Shown here: positions 1 to 11,311 of the stretch, in pieces
Numbering within the stretch: the stretch's first letter is position 1
Layout: each line of letters opens with the position of its first letter
NCBI GenBank assembly: GCA_009746045.1
Contig: RPFO01000065.1
Location: forward strand, 3,776,372-3,840,371
Length of the DNA stretch: 64,000 nucleotides
Direction of reading: 5' to 3'
Source of the DNA: Mesostigma viride
Taxonomy: Eukaryota > Streptophyta > Mesostigmatophyceae > Mesostigmatales > Mesostigmataceae
Position numbers and translations under genes: made by a program
Notes under the pieces: model-generated
What the model was told of the DNA's origin: nothing
What the model saw: only the letters and a program-made list of their open reading frames with translations
The model's database searches: none

Positions 1-363
1 TGGCGTTTCCGCATAGTGCTGGGCATTCTCTGCTGCCGGAATGTCGAGCCTGGACTGCCAGTAACTTGGAGTTATTGTAGAGATTAGAGTGTCATCACTT
101 GTCACCGCTGGGACTGGGTGACATGCAGCCCACACGTGTCTCGAAATAATTCCTTGTACAGTGTTTGCATTGCAAAGCAGCCCCCTGCACCGTAGTGCTC
201 TCGGCCTGCCGGCAGATGGGCCATGTGTTCGAACAACCAGTTAACTAGATTAGCCTGAACACGACAGCTTGCAACATACTTTTTGTGTCTAGATCATCTG
301 CCCCTTGGTTGACAGTTATCAGTGGTCTGCCCTGGGAAACCTGTGGCTGTTGTCTTCCTGCAG

Positions 364-3300
364 AGAACGCAGAGCCGGATCCTGATGGCAGCTGCACCCG
401 TCAGCTACCACATGGATGCTCCGTTCCACCCCCGTTTGCCTCGGTGATGACGGACTGTGCGCCGCCCATCGCCTGGGAGTCCCTAACGGCCCACATGCTG
501 GAGAAGTCCCGGGCCAACGTGGGTGGCCGCCACCGCCTCCAAAAGGTCCTGACCAAGCTGCAGCAAGGGAAACGGTGCCGCATCGCCGCCGTGGGGGGGT
601 CCGGTAAGCCGTGAACGCAGCTCACGAACGGCCACTATAAGGTACATTGTATACCACCATGTAGTTGCAAATACCGTTGTCATCCATGGACGGGGCAAAC
701 GTGTGCATCCCAGCCCGGGGGGTTCTGGTAAGCTGCGAATGCATATCTCGGGCCGTCGGCCCGCCACTGCCCAGTACAGTCATTCACGCCTTAAACTGGG
801 TAAACTGGATATTTCCGTCAACCTTACTGACTACTTGAAGCATGAACCCAACTCAAGCAAACCCAACCTAACGCGTCAACGACTGTATATTCTTGTGTAT
901 ATATAGTAGTACATCATCATAGTGTATATAGTAGTACATCATCATAGTGTATATAGTAGTACATCATCATAGTGTATATGGTAGTACTTCACCGTAGTGT
1001 ATATAGCAGTACATCATCATTGTGTATATAGTATAGTACATCATCATAGTGTATGTAGTAGTACTTCATCGTAGTGTATATAGCAGTGCATCATCATAGT
1101 GTATATAGTAGTACATCATCATAATGTATATAGAAGTACATCATCATAGTGTATATAGAAGTACATCATCATCACCATGGCTACCGTCACTGGATGGTGC
1201 CAACGTGTCAGGTCGCAGCCGTAGGGACTCTAGTACAGTAAGCTGCATACACCCTCGTGGTCTGCCATTGAACATCCATTATTACCGTTTGTATTTGAAT
1301 AATTGTGTCCCTTTCCCCTTCCCCTTCCCCTTCCCCTTCCCCTTCCCCTTCCCCTTCCCCTTCCCCTTCCCCTTCCCCTTCCCCTTCCCCTTCCCCTTCC
1401 CCTTCCCCTTCCCCTTCCCCTTCCCCTTCCCTTCCCCTTCCCCTTCCCCTTCCCTTCCCCTTCCCCTTCCCCTTCCCCTTCCCCTTCCCTTCCCCTTCCC
1501 CTTCCCCTTCCCCTTCCCCTTCCCCTTCCCCTTCCCTTCCCCTTCCCTTCCCCTTCCCTTCCCCTTCCCCTTCCCCTTCCCTTCCCCTTCCCTTCCCCTT
1601 CCCCTTCCCCTTCCCCTTCCCCTTCCCCTTCCCCTTCCCCTTCCCCTTCCCCTTCCCCTTCCCCTTCCCCTTCCCCTTCCCTTCCCCTTCCCCTTCCCCT
1701 TCCCCTTCCCCTTCCCCTTCCCCTTCCCTTCCCCTTCCCCTTCCCCTTCCCCTTCCCTTCCCCTTCCCCTTCCCTTCCCCTTCCCCTTCCCCTTCCCCTT
1801 CCCCTTCCCCTTCCCCTTCCCCTTCCCCTTCCCCTTCCCCTTCCCCTTCCCCTTCCCCTTCCCCTTCCCCTTCCCCTTCCCCTTCCCCTTCCCCTTCCCC
1901 TTCCCCTTCCCCTTCCCCTTCCCCTTCCCTTCCCTTCCCCTTCCCCTTCCCCTTCCCTTCCCTTCCCCTTCCCCTTCCCCTTCCCCTTCCCCTTCCCCTT
2001 CCCCTTCCCTTCCCCTTCCCCTTCCCCTTCCCTTCCCTTCCCCTTCCCCTTCCCCTTCCCCTTCCCCTTCCCCTTCCCCTTCCCCTTCCCCTTCCCCTTC
2101 CCCTTCCCCTTCCCCTTCCCCTTCCCCTTCCCCTTCCCTTCCCCTTCCCCTTCCCCTTCCCCTTCCCCTTCCCTTCCCCTTCCCCTTCCCTTCCCCTTCC
2201 CCTTCCCCCCGCAAGTTGAGCATTCACCCCCTTCTCTGGCACACTCCCCACGTTCGGTGGGCAGGATGGAAAACGTACCTCTGCATGATGCATATGGCAG
2301 GTCCCAGCTATATTTTAAGCCCAGGTTTCCTTTTAGGATTCCTTCCTTTTAGGATTTTTTGACCCATCCATCCCTGTGCTAATAGCCAACATGCTCCCCA
2401 GGCAACCTACTTACACCAACTTCCGCGGATGCCTGTGAGGGCCCACTAATCAGCGAGCACTCGGTGCGCTCTGCTGCCTGTATGTGCCAATTGCCTACCT
2501 GTTGTGGCTCCCCAGTAACGCTGGGGTTCAAGTGCGAGAGCCCGTCGGCTGGGAAGGTCCCCAAAGAACTCGTGCGGATGCCACACCCATGCGCGTGGCC
2601 AGCACGGCTGGTCGACTGGCTGCACCGTGTCTACCCAGACACCCCAGAGGAGGCGATCGAGTTGGTCAACTTGGGCCAGTGGGCCACCACCTCGGAGTGG
2701 GCGGCGGCCCAGCTACTGCCACTTGCACAGATCCGAGGCGACCGTTTGGAGGAGGTGGACTTGTTCATCGTGGACTATGAGATCAACGACGAGGTGAGCG
2801 CCTATTCTGAGAAATAACGCACTATTTTTTACTAGGAGATCTCCCCAATGGCCGCGAAACCATGCTGGAGGTCCTGTGTTCCAATCCGGTATGGTGCCAA
2901 ACTATTTCCCTATCAGATCAACGAGCAGGTGACCGCATCCTCTGAAACATAGCGTTCTTCTTTGTGTTGTGAAATCGACGACCAGGTGGGTGCCTACGCT
3001 TGTTGAACATTCATACCGCTTGGGAATGATGGACCGTGGGTGAGCAAGTTACGGGTCAGGCATCCTAAGCCTGCTTCCCTGCGACCATGAATGAAGTGGT
3101 GGAGCACTCAATCCGTAAGTTAGGGTCGGTACAAAGTTACGGTCGGTACATGTCTCGACAGTGATTGGTTCACCCGGGTGCTCACTGAAAGTTGTGAAAC
3201 CACCAAGGTACGTCGCTCTACCACCGTACCTTGCTTGGCTGTACTTTTTTACTGTGAGGTTCACGACCAGGTGAGCTGTTGTCTGCGCTAAGTATAGGCA

Positions 3301-6004
3301 CCCCTACAGCACAAGGCAGATGACTGCAGATGAGAGTCCTACAAGCTAGGGATTCACAATGGTATGGGTAGATGTTACATCTGCGAAAAGGACCGATGTC
3401 TCCGCCCAGTGGAAGACTTGGCTGCAACAGTACCCACTTTGGACATGCTGTCCTTTTTTTATCAATGCCGCATATTTTCCAGTACTATTTTTCTAACGGC
3501 GCTTCAGTACACGGTTGAACCCTTCAGCATTTTTTCTTCTCAGATAAGACATCAAGACATCCATGCTGGGAATGGATGGGCTGCTACCGGCCAAGGGCTC
3601 AGAAGCGTGGTCTTGAATTGCCTTCGATGGAATAGCCAGTTTACTGCTCCTCTCACCATGATGTCCTCCCGCTGCCCGTGATGCGCCACTCAGCGATGAT
3701 GTTGCCTCGTGCCTTGAGGTTTGCCATCAATGCCACCCTTTTCACTATTTCTTTCATCGCCCACCACGTTGTGCAGCAAAGTTCGAGGGTGAGACCCGCA
3801 GAGATGCACGCCCGAACGGAGAGCCTGCTGCTGCAGCTGCTGACCCTGCCGCAGAAGCCCGCGGTGGTCTACTTCTTCACAGGCACGCAGCAGTCGAACA
3901 GCATGGCAATGGCCTTCGGTGCGTTACAGTGCCGCGTGGCTATAGATAGGATTTGCCATTTAATAATGAGTACTACCCAATTCTTAGATAACATTAGAAA
4001 ACAGTGGATAGGCTGACCTGGCCTCCGTCGCGCCTTTTGAGCCTGGATTCACACACACATGCCGCGATGTGAAGCTGTTAGCTGCAGTCAGGGCAGACAT
4101 ACCTAGCGCGTATTCGTGGGGGTGGCAAAGGACTACATTTGGAACCGAACCAGGGTCATTGGCTGCCTTGCAAAGCTACAGCAGCATTCGGTCACTACAA
4201 GGACACTATAGTGGCGGTGGCCTTGCGAAGCCACAGCAGAGGGTTAAAGCTTGGTGCACGTTGATCCTCTATTCCTCTCTAGGGCCGGATAGACTACGGT
4301 ACAGGTAGCTCGTTGCCAGCACCGCGAGACCTGCATGCTTCATTCCTGAGGACCGGTCGGTTGCTGTCGCTCCACCTTTTTCATGATGAGAGGGCAGCAT
4401 CAAGCTTAATTGCTTGCACACCTACCGGGGGTTCCCACATGGTGCCATCTGCCACGCTCGCTCGCTGGCGGGCGGGCGGACTAGATGGCGCCCGGGTACT
4501 CCAAAAGGCAGCATGTGGCTGGCTTCCAATGTCAGCAGGCCTCTCGCACTGCCTGTCATCTTATATTACGGGTGGGTGCCTGACCTTGAGCAACTCATGC
4601 CCATCACTTAAAGCCGTTTGTTTCACGGCATGGGAAATGGCACGGGGCGGTGTGCATTAGTACTTGGTTGTAAGTAATCACGAACACCACCACAGTTGCG
4701 AGGCCACGGGGTGCAAACAACTGATGAAAGTAGGGTTCACCTCACAGCATGCAATCTTGTGCACAGTTGGGACAAGTGGTCTCGTCCTTGTGTTGATGAT
4801 GGTCATGCGTTGAGCCTGACGTATGCTGGCAGCATCCTATTTCGGAGGGTGGGAGTCTCGGAGGGTGGGAGGCTCTACCATTACAGAGTCTGCGAATGTG
4901 AAACCACGGCACAATTTTCAACAAAGGGCACATTCTTTGCATCAACCAGGATTCCTGCAATCGTAATGTACGTTCATGTTTTCGGATTGGACTCGCGTCC
5001 CACCACCGCGCCTCGGCACGTCCTTCCCAGATGCGAAAGATGAAGCGTACTTCCAAGCCCGCCCTTGGCTCGAGGACGAAGAAATGAGGGTCCTCCGCTA
5101 CTACGACGTACCCGCCTTGTCGTGGAGGGATGCTTTCTGGCATGTGGCCTTTTCTCCAGATGGCGAACGCCACCCGTTTTTGGAATGCCATAATTTGGAT
5201 CATCCGGGCGGCTGTCTTCACTGCCTGTGGGCCGCAGTGGCAGCCAACATGTTTCGAGTTGAGATGCAGGCCCTTTGCAGCGAGGCAGCGTGGGGGGAAG
5301 ACACAATCAGCGCTGCTCAGGGTGAGCCGGGGAATGCGTCCTTGCTGACCTCATCCGATGACCTCCCTGCCAAACTATTCCAGCACCTCGTCAAGCCTGC
5401 CAGCATCACAACATTTCTTGCGCTACACCAAAATAAAACGTCCTCTCCGCCCAGGAGCTCTGCAGGAGAACCTGCTGGTGGCTCCATCATGGCAGCAAGG
5501 GACTTTTCCCCGTTAACCATGTTAAGTGTGAATCTGGGCGAGGCTGCGTTTACTCCTGTGGAAACGACCCCCCCGGGGCAATGGCAATTTCGAGAGGATG
5601 TACCAGGCAAGCCGGGATGGATCGTAGAAGGTCCAGGGGGGGGCGAAGAAATATCCTTTGACGTGATGATGCGGCGACGGCTCGTGGTGGGCTTTATGAG
5701 CAGCTACGAGAATATGGGGCGAGTTGAAGTATACGTGGACAAGCTTATTGAAGCGCATGGACAGAATGATAGTTCTCCAAAACTGCTCGAGTTGTCCAGG
5801 CGAGCAGACATGCCCGCTACCGTTTTGGATTCTCTTTGGCAAGCGCGATCGTCGCAGTATTCACAAAAGACCGTCGTGGATGTTCCCCCCAAGGCGCAAC
5901 CCATTCCTGTACGTGTCAGGCTCAGGCGCATTGAACCTACAAGACATGAAAAAACCGCGAGAGGGCTGAACAAGTTTAAGTTGTTGGCTATCCTTTCATA
6001 CTAA
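364..6004 (+). CDS. SGNH/GDSL-type hydrolase-like protein, 5'-partial, 4 exons seen
   Basis: Likely a secreted or surface SGNH-fold esterase/acyl-hydrolase of the kind found in expanded families in green algae; the substrate is unknown. Exons: about 364-603, 2516-2793, 3777-3918, 5031-6004 (stop TAA). Junction phases agree (1, 0, 1). Splicing exon 1 to exon 2 creates GGSVTLG, the block with the nucleophilic Ser (codon 600-602); the motif exists in neither exon alone. Exon 2 ends with [11 protein letters not shown], the Asp/Glu-Tyr-x-x-Asn-Asp block. Exon 3 carries [13 protein letters not shown]. Exon 4 has [12 protein letters not shown], then DHPGGCLH (5198-5221), the probable catalytic Asp/His pair, then a C-terminal beta-rich-looking region with KPGWIVEG and [14 protein letters not shown], typical of this algal family. 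The first exon starts at a CAG acceptor (361-363) and has no clear start, so upstream exons lie outside the window. Introns 1 and 2 hold copies of their own donor sites. Family assignment is good; biochemical role is inferred. Confidence 0.82.
897..1172. repeat. AT-rich minisatellite, about 25-bp unit
   Basis: Roughly eleven imperfect copies of a unit close to GTGTATATAGTAGTACATCA plus TCATA, inside intron 1 of the SGNH gene. Copies differ by small substitutions and by a 3-5 base length change near 1030. Confidence 0.9.
1307..2208. repeat. (CCCCTT)n pyrimidine tract with CCCTT interruptions
   Basis: About 900 bp made only of CCCCTT hexamers with scattered CCCTT pentamers, inside intron 1 of the SGNH gene. 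It is pure homopyrimidine on the + strand and homopurine (GGGGAA) on the other. All long Pro/Leu/Ser/Phe or Gly/Glu/Lys/Arg open frames here come from the repeat and are not genes. Confidence 0.97.
2780..3275 (+). repeat. Degenerate copies of the SGNH exon 2 end and donor site within intron 2
   Basis: The exon 2 end GAGATCAACGACGAG|GTGAGCG (2779-2800) is echoed at about 2912-2930 (CAGATCAACGAGCAG|GTGACCG), 2970-2990 (GAAATCGACGACCAG|GTGGGTG) and 3257-3275 (GAGGTTCACGACCAG|GTGAGCT). The first two copies also share the following ~40 bp, ending in a T-rich stretch before the next copy, so the unit is about 57-59 bp. Confidence 0.75.
4000..5030 (+). other. Intron 3 of the SGNH gene, no separate gene seen
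   Basis: The sequence between donor 3919 and acceptor 5030 contains only short open frames in shadow positions. The acceptor TCCTTCCCAG is preceded by a pyrimidine-rich stretch and gives the phase-1 codon GAT that joins exons 3 and 4. Confidence 0.7.
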
Positions 6005-6542
6005 CTACTGCCCTTTGCTTCACACGTAGATTTCGATGCATGCAGTTACCGGTGTGCTCTTGTTCTTACAGATACCGTGTGGTTCCTTGTCTCATGGCAG
6101 TGATTGCACCCACAGTATATATTTATCATTCTCAATGAATATATATCTTTTGGCTCGACGTGGTGCGTGCTTAGGCTGTGACTGGGTCGGACATGCATGC
6201 ACACGGATCAGGGGGCTCAAATTTATTTAAATCATTCGATTTCACAGGCTGGCAGCTATGTTCCCAACGCACTACGTACCGCGTTTGTCTTGGTCTCACT
6301 GCTGTTGTCTCGATCATCGATACATGCCCGGCCCATCCACACCTAGGCTGCATGCTGTTCATAGGATGATGGGAAGCATGTAGGGAATATACCTTCAAGG
6401 CTCAATGTGGCCACAAGGTTTGCATTAAATTAGCATACACCAGCTCTTGCTGTATAATGGCATATTTAACTTATTGCATGATTTTGCCTCGCTGCAGCGA
6501 TACATTTCGATCCTCGTGTATTCGCCTGTACCTACCTAAATA
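6005..6542. other. Convergent intergenic region between SGNH and TLC genes
   Basis: About 540 bp between the SGNH stop and the TLC stop on the opposite strand. It must hold both 3' UTRs. AT-richer than its neighbours; no convincing gene or RNA seen. Confidence 0.6.
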
Positions 6543-9500
6543 TTACATTTCTTTTGCTTTGCCCTTCTTATCTGGGGAGAATTTCCTAATGGCGACACAC
6601 AAGATCTTGTAGAACCAGAACAGACTGACTAGCTGGATGCCGATAGCTCCAATCTGCACAACCACCAGTGACGATGAATTCAAAAAGAGACACACAGCAG
6701 CACGGAAACAATTCCATGCAAGTAAGGTCCACCAAACGAAGAACAGTTTGTACTAGCTGCCAGACTTTCAAACGATGTTTCACCCATTTTATCTACCTTT
6801 TAAAGTACCAGCACATCTTATCCCATGAAAAAGATTTGTTTTCCCAGCTCCTTTCCGTGTACCAAGTAAGGTGACCTTCCTATCCAGTATCCACCCCAAT
6901 GCTCGGCATGTCACCAACACCAGCACGTGGTCCACTTCCTGTGTGAGCATACAACCCCAAGTTTGAACTATTCCATTGTCCTTCAGCCACAGTGTGATTT
7001 GGGCCTCACTATGAGCCCCATCACCCTCCCCTCATTGGACAAAGGGTGTCCAACTTGTTCACTGGACAGCAGCACATGCTTCTAACAACCACAGGCTTGG
7101 ACTGGACAACTGCCCTGACATGTATGGCTACAGAAACTGCGATCCACTACAGCCAACATCTGCAGCTAGCAACCCGCACTTGCTCTCCACACCTGGCGAC
7201 ATGAAACCACATTCTTGTATCAAGGAGACAACCAGCCTGTATGCTCCAATAGGATAGGAACGCCTTGCACTGGATAATCGTAGCACATATGCATATATTG
7301 TTACTCCCCGCCAGCCATAGTCTATCCCTCAGGCCTCGTTGTCTGCATGTCTGCGTTGTCATTTACGCGAGCGACACACCAGGTGGGGTCGTCCACATCA
7401 TCTATTGCTCAGATATTACTGCTTCGTAATTATTTTCTACGAGCCTGGCTTACAGCAGTAGGAACTAGCGGACAGCTGGGATCAGGTTGGTGAGGATTGG
7501 AAGAGCGGGGCAACCATGACGGAAACCAAACTCTTCTTGAAGGGGCTGCCATGCGAGCCGTAAGGGAGAGGGGACGGGGGAGAACAACCTGCAGGGGCGA
7601 GGAAGTGGATGCAGTGGACAGGGCTCGCACATGCCAAACAACAGCGCCTGCGAAATTCGGAGACTTGGCATATCAAGATAGCTTCCCTTCTTTCTATCTT
7701 TCTTCATTCATATCAAGACAGCTTGCTTCCCCACCTTGACGACGATGTGGATGGTCTCGGAGAGCACGCAGTGGTAGACGATCATCGGACCGATGACAAT
7801 ACGCCCGACGAAGTAGAGCAGAACAAACAGCATCTGCAAGCAAGCAGGGGCATGCAAGCCGCACTGGCTTCGGCATCAGCCATGGCCATGACCACACAGC
7901 TGAGGAGCTGGGGGACGCACAGCGACGGCTTGTGGACTCACATGAAGGCAGGCTCATTACGTCGCTCCAAGTAGGTCATTTGATCAGGTGCCAACACACT
8001 CCCTATCTAATAATTAGTGCCCCATAGAGAATGCAGATTCTTACAAACCCCCAACAAGTGGTATGAAGAAGAAGGTAAGGGGAGGTAACGGGCATTGCCT
8101 CCGATATCCCTAAAACTTAAATAGCCATGTGCTTCTTGGCATAAATGTGATAGAGCATGCGCCACCCTCCCTTTGCAGCACAGCCCACAACTTTCTGAAG
8201 CTAATTCAACAGGGAAAACCATCTCTGAGCCACCCTGACATCATGATACCTGAAAGCACCACGGCGACAACAGTCAACTTATCTCTGCATGACGACTGCA
8301 TCCAATAGTACCCAGTCCATCTACTCCAGCAACTCAACAAAACCTAAACTGCACAGGATTCCCCTCCCGCCTGAAACGAGCTGAGAAAAAGGATAACAAC
8401 GAGCATCTCCGTACCTCGTTGGCCAGCATAACAAACAGCATCTCCTTACCTCGTTGACCAGCATGACAACGAGCATATGCATACCTCGTTGGCCAGCATA
8501 ACAAACAGCATCTCCATACCTCGTTGCATGAAGGAGAAAGGGGGTCTCTGCCCTTTCTTCCTGTTGTGCACATGCAGGGATCAAAAGCACTTCGGTGCTC
8601 CGTGACTCCCCAACGGGAGCACGAGTTTAATTAATTAATTAATTAATACCTCGTTGGCCAGCGCGAGTGGCGTCGTCTTGCGCCCCAGCTCGCGCAGGCA
8701 CCAGCGTGTGTGCATCATCGGGTTAGACACCTCGATGACTGCAAGGCACAGGACAAGCTCCGACCCCGACTGTGGACAAGGGAGGGGTGGGTGGCAGTAA
8801 TGGACAATGGAGGGGAGGGTGGCAGGGGGCAGGGGTGGCCATGGGGAGGGTGGCGGGTGGCGGAGTGGCCATGGGGAGGGTGCCGGGTGGGCGTGGCATT
8901 GAACCCACGATTGCGATGATGGGTGGCAAGCCCACAGAGAGCGGTACACAATCGGAAAGCGGGGGGGGGGGGGGGGGGGGGGCGGGGAGCGCAACCATGA
9001 AAGAGAAGCGTTGCAGGAGGAGCAACGCATGAGAAACAGTTGCGTTTAAGAGAAAACTGCGAGGCCGAACGCGCTGCTGTACCAGTATGAGATATGTTGC
9101 TGTGCTAGAATGCGACAAGACTGGTGCGCCCCCCCACCCCTCATTGTTATTCATTCAAAGTGTGCTGCCGCACTTGCACCGGGGTGGCGCCAGGCATGCA
9201 CGAGGCGCCGACACCAGCGGGGGGGTGTCATTCTGCTGGCACGCCAAGACTGTTTGTTCCAACAGCTACTGGGCAACCGCTTCTTCTTTGGATAACACCA
9301 ATTATGAGTAGTATCTGTGCACACACCCACCATATGGTTTCTTTATTGACCCCATGCAGGCCATACTATAAGCACAAGCACCCACCATCTTTTAAACCCA
9401 TGCAGGACATGGAGGATGGTTAGCCGCAATAACCACACCACATGGGTGGCAGATCAATGCGCCCCCCCCCCACCCCCCCCACCTCCCCCCACACCCTCTT

Positions 9501-10350
9501 AGAAAAAAATCAAGACGGCTATCTCAAGACAGCAGCAAGGGACTCCCTGACTTGGGTGACGTCAAGCCGTGTCCTCTGGTCCGTCTAGCTGATGCGGCGG
9601 TCTAGGCTGGGCAATGGCGACCCCTCGCTCTTCATGCTTGCATTCCAGGCACAGAGAAAATGCCCCAAATTACACACATCGCAGTGTTTACCTTGCCGTG
9701 ACCAATGACAGCGCGTACCTTGCCGTGAGTGACACCGTATGCAAGCCCCGCGATGGCCAACACGTGGTGGACCTGCGTGATCATGTCCAGCGGTGTCTCG
9801 AAGAAGCAGCAGACGAAGTCGTAGATGAAGTAGCCCAGGCTCACCTGCATGCATAGCAGCTGCGCACGGGACAGGCCCCAGATACACAATTTGAGTATGA
9901 CCACGTTTCTCCATAGGCGCTTGGCAACTGCTTAGGTGTAGGCATGGGCGGTACGATGGGTGCGAAGTGATGGCACCGCGGCAATTTAAATCGTGGTTCG
10001 TAGGCAGCAGAGCCCATGAAAATGGCCCACACTGTGCTGCAAGAAATGTTGCGTGCTGCACACGCAAAAGCACTTTACCAATGAGGTTACGCTACATAGT
10101 TTACCTGAGCAGCATTGTTCGGGCCGCCAATTCCGCCAAACAAATCCGACCAATCTTCCACTGAAAGACACGCCAGCACGCACGAAATAATCGCGTGTAT
10201 AATCGACACGACACGGTTCACGAATCCATGACTTCTTTCCCGCAGCAACAGCCGGCATAGGCAAAAGCAGAGCGAGAATAGAAGCATGTATTGGCCGACG
10301 GGTACCAGCGCTGTCTCTGTTGCCTTGTCTATAGGCAAGAAGGCTGCCAT
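6543..10350 (-). CDS. TLC-domain (TRAM/LAG1/CLN8-like) multi-pass membrane protein
   Basis: Complete gene of five exons on the minus strand: 10350-10105, 9844-9719, 8769-8650, 7833-7735, 6653-6543 (stop TAA). Every junction is phase 0 and the spliced product is 233 residues, a normal size for small TLC proteins (TMEM56/TLCD type). Exon 1 gives a hydrophobic N-terminus and WSHGFVNR-like context (RSHGFVNRVVSIIHA). Exon 2 holds the family core: VSLGYFIYDF, then DMITQVHHVLAI with the paired His. Exon 3 gives LAVIEVSNPMMHTRW, exon 4 LYFVGRIVIGPMIVYH, exon 5 the last helix and a Lys-rich tail (KKGKAKEM), which may face the cytosol at the ER. The family handles or senses lipids in ER, plasma or organelle membranes; ceramide synthase activity is not claimed because the Lag1p motif is not evident. 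Exon 2 starts with GTGAGC directly after CAG, so its acceptor also looks like a donor. Introns 2 and 3 contain repeated donor copies. Confidence 0.88.
8396..8526 (-). repeat. 35-bp tandem unit copying the exon 3 end, donor and an exon 4-like start
   Basis: On the minus strand four units follow one another in intron 3 of the TLC gene. Each reads roughly CTGGCCAACGAG, GTANGGAG, ATGCTGTTTGTTATG. The first block equals the last 12 bases of exon 3 (ending 8650). The third block matches 14 of the first 15 bases of exon 4 (ATGCTGTTTGTTCTG at 7833). The middle 8 bases begin with GT and end with AG. Confidence 0.85.
8527..8647 (+). mobile_element. 5'-truncated LINE 3' end with (TTAA)n tail, inserted at a splice junction
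   Basis: The sequence from CATGAAGGAGAAAGGGGGTC to the TTAATTAATTAA tail is nearly identical to 31672-31792. It contains GTGCTCCGTGACTCCCCAAC followed by GGGAGCACGAG, the 3'-end signature shared with 17575-17610 (reverse) and 18507-18535. It is flanked by an 11-bp target-site duplication, ATACCTCGTTG, at 8516-8526 and at its right edge (8646-8656). The duplicated bases are the last bases of TLC exon 3 plus its GTAT donor. Confidence 0.85.
8961..8982. repeat. Uninterrupted G22 tract
   Basis: Twenty-two G in a row on the + strand inside intron 2 of the TLC gene, next to GC-rich GGGTGGC repeats (8820-8890). Length may be affected by sequencing. Confidence 0.9.
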
Positions 10351-11310
10351 TTTGTTAGCACAGCGTCACACAGAAATGCTGCCACACCTCGTCAACGTGA
10401 CCTCACTTGCTATTTGTTGGTGGTTGCAATTGGTATCGTGTAAACCACCTGCCTCAAGGTACTAAATTGTGAGTGTGGAAATTCAACGAGCCGGCGGGCC
10501 GGAGCGCACGCACGAACACGTAGTAACACACCCCAGCCCCGCTCGCTGCCATAGCGAATAGCACGCCAATATGTTCGCGCGCGCACATATACAATGCACG
10601 AGCTCCGATACCGTACGTACTCACTGCAGGTCCTCCACGTCTTGTCGCTACTCAGGTTTCGTCCGTAGTTCGTATATTCTTACTTTCCGTTGGGACATTT
10701 CGCGCGTAAATAGGCGTAAACCGGGCTGCCGCGGTGGCAATTATTGGCATACAGTCATTACCGCGTTAAGTTGCGCTTTTAAACGTTGCGTTACCGCGGT
10801 AAGTTGCGACGCCGAAGTTTGGGCGGCGACCGCAACTTAAGCATAATCGCAACTTTATGTTTCGCGGTAATGGCTCAATTTGTAGGTGTCAAGTGGCCGC
10901 GCAGGAGGCCACTTTTCGCCCCAAGGAGGACCCGCTATGTTGTGGCTTCATGCGGCATTAACGTACGCAAGCTCCGTCCACGGCTGGTGCGCAGACGCGC
11001 CGGCGGGACGTCCCCGCCACATGTGCCGGTCATCATCATAAGAGCGAGCGGGGTGGAGTCGGAGCTGGAAAGCTTTTTGTCCAAAATTTCGTCTCGGAGG
11101 CCCGGGCCTTCCCCGGCCGGGGAGTTTGGGTGGCGGCATGACTAGGCGTCGCAATGATTCAGGCATGATGTTGCAATACGACTGCGTCATTCATTACCGA
11201 CAGCCGTAACCAACATTTTATCACCGCTAGCAGATGGATGCGCCGGCATTAAAAAGACACATTGATTAGTTTGCAATCAGTATGACCGACTAGCTCCGTG
11301 ACTGCGAACT
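10351..11310. other. Upstream region of the TLC gene, no gene recognised
   Basis: Should contain the TLC promoter and 5' UTR. Open frames at 10571-11145 (+) have no recognisable motif. The stretch 10690-10880 repeats GCAACTT, CGCGGTAA and GTTGCG motifs in both orientations and may be a decayed element. Confidence 0.45.
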
Positions 11311-11311
11311 A

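Noticed and set aside
1124-2362. Long frames rich in Pro/Leu/Phe/Ser (plus) and Gly/Glu/Lys/Arg (minus)
   Set aside because: They are translations of the (CCCCTT)n tract inside an intron; all frames stay open because the repeat contains no stop codons.
4976-5030. ATG at 4976 as the start of an intronless hydrolase
   Set aside because: An in-frame stop lies just upstream and the protein would lack the GGS nucleophile block; splicing at 5030/5031 joins the preceding exon in phase and restores the family order.
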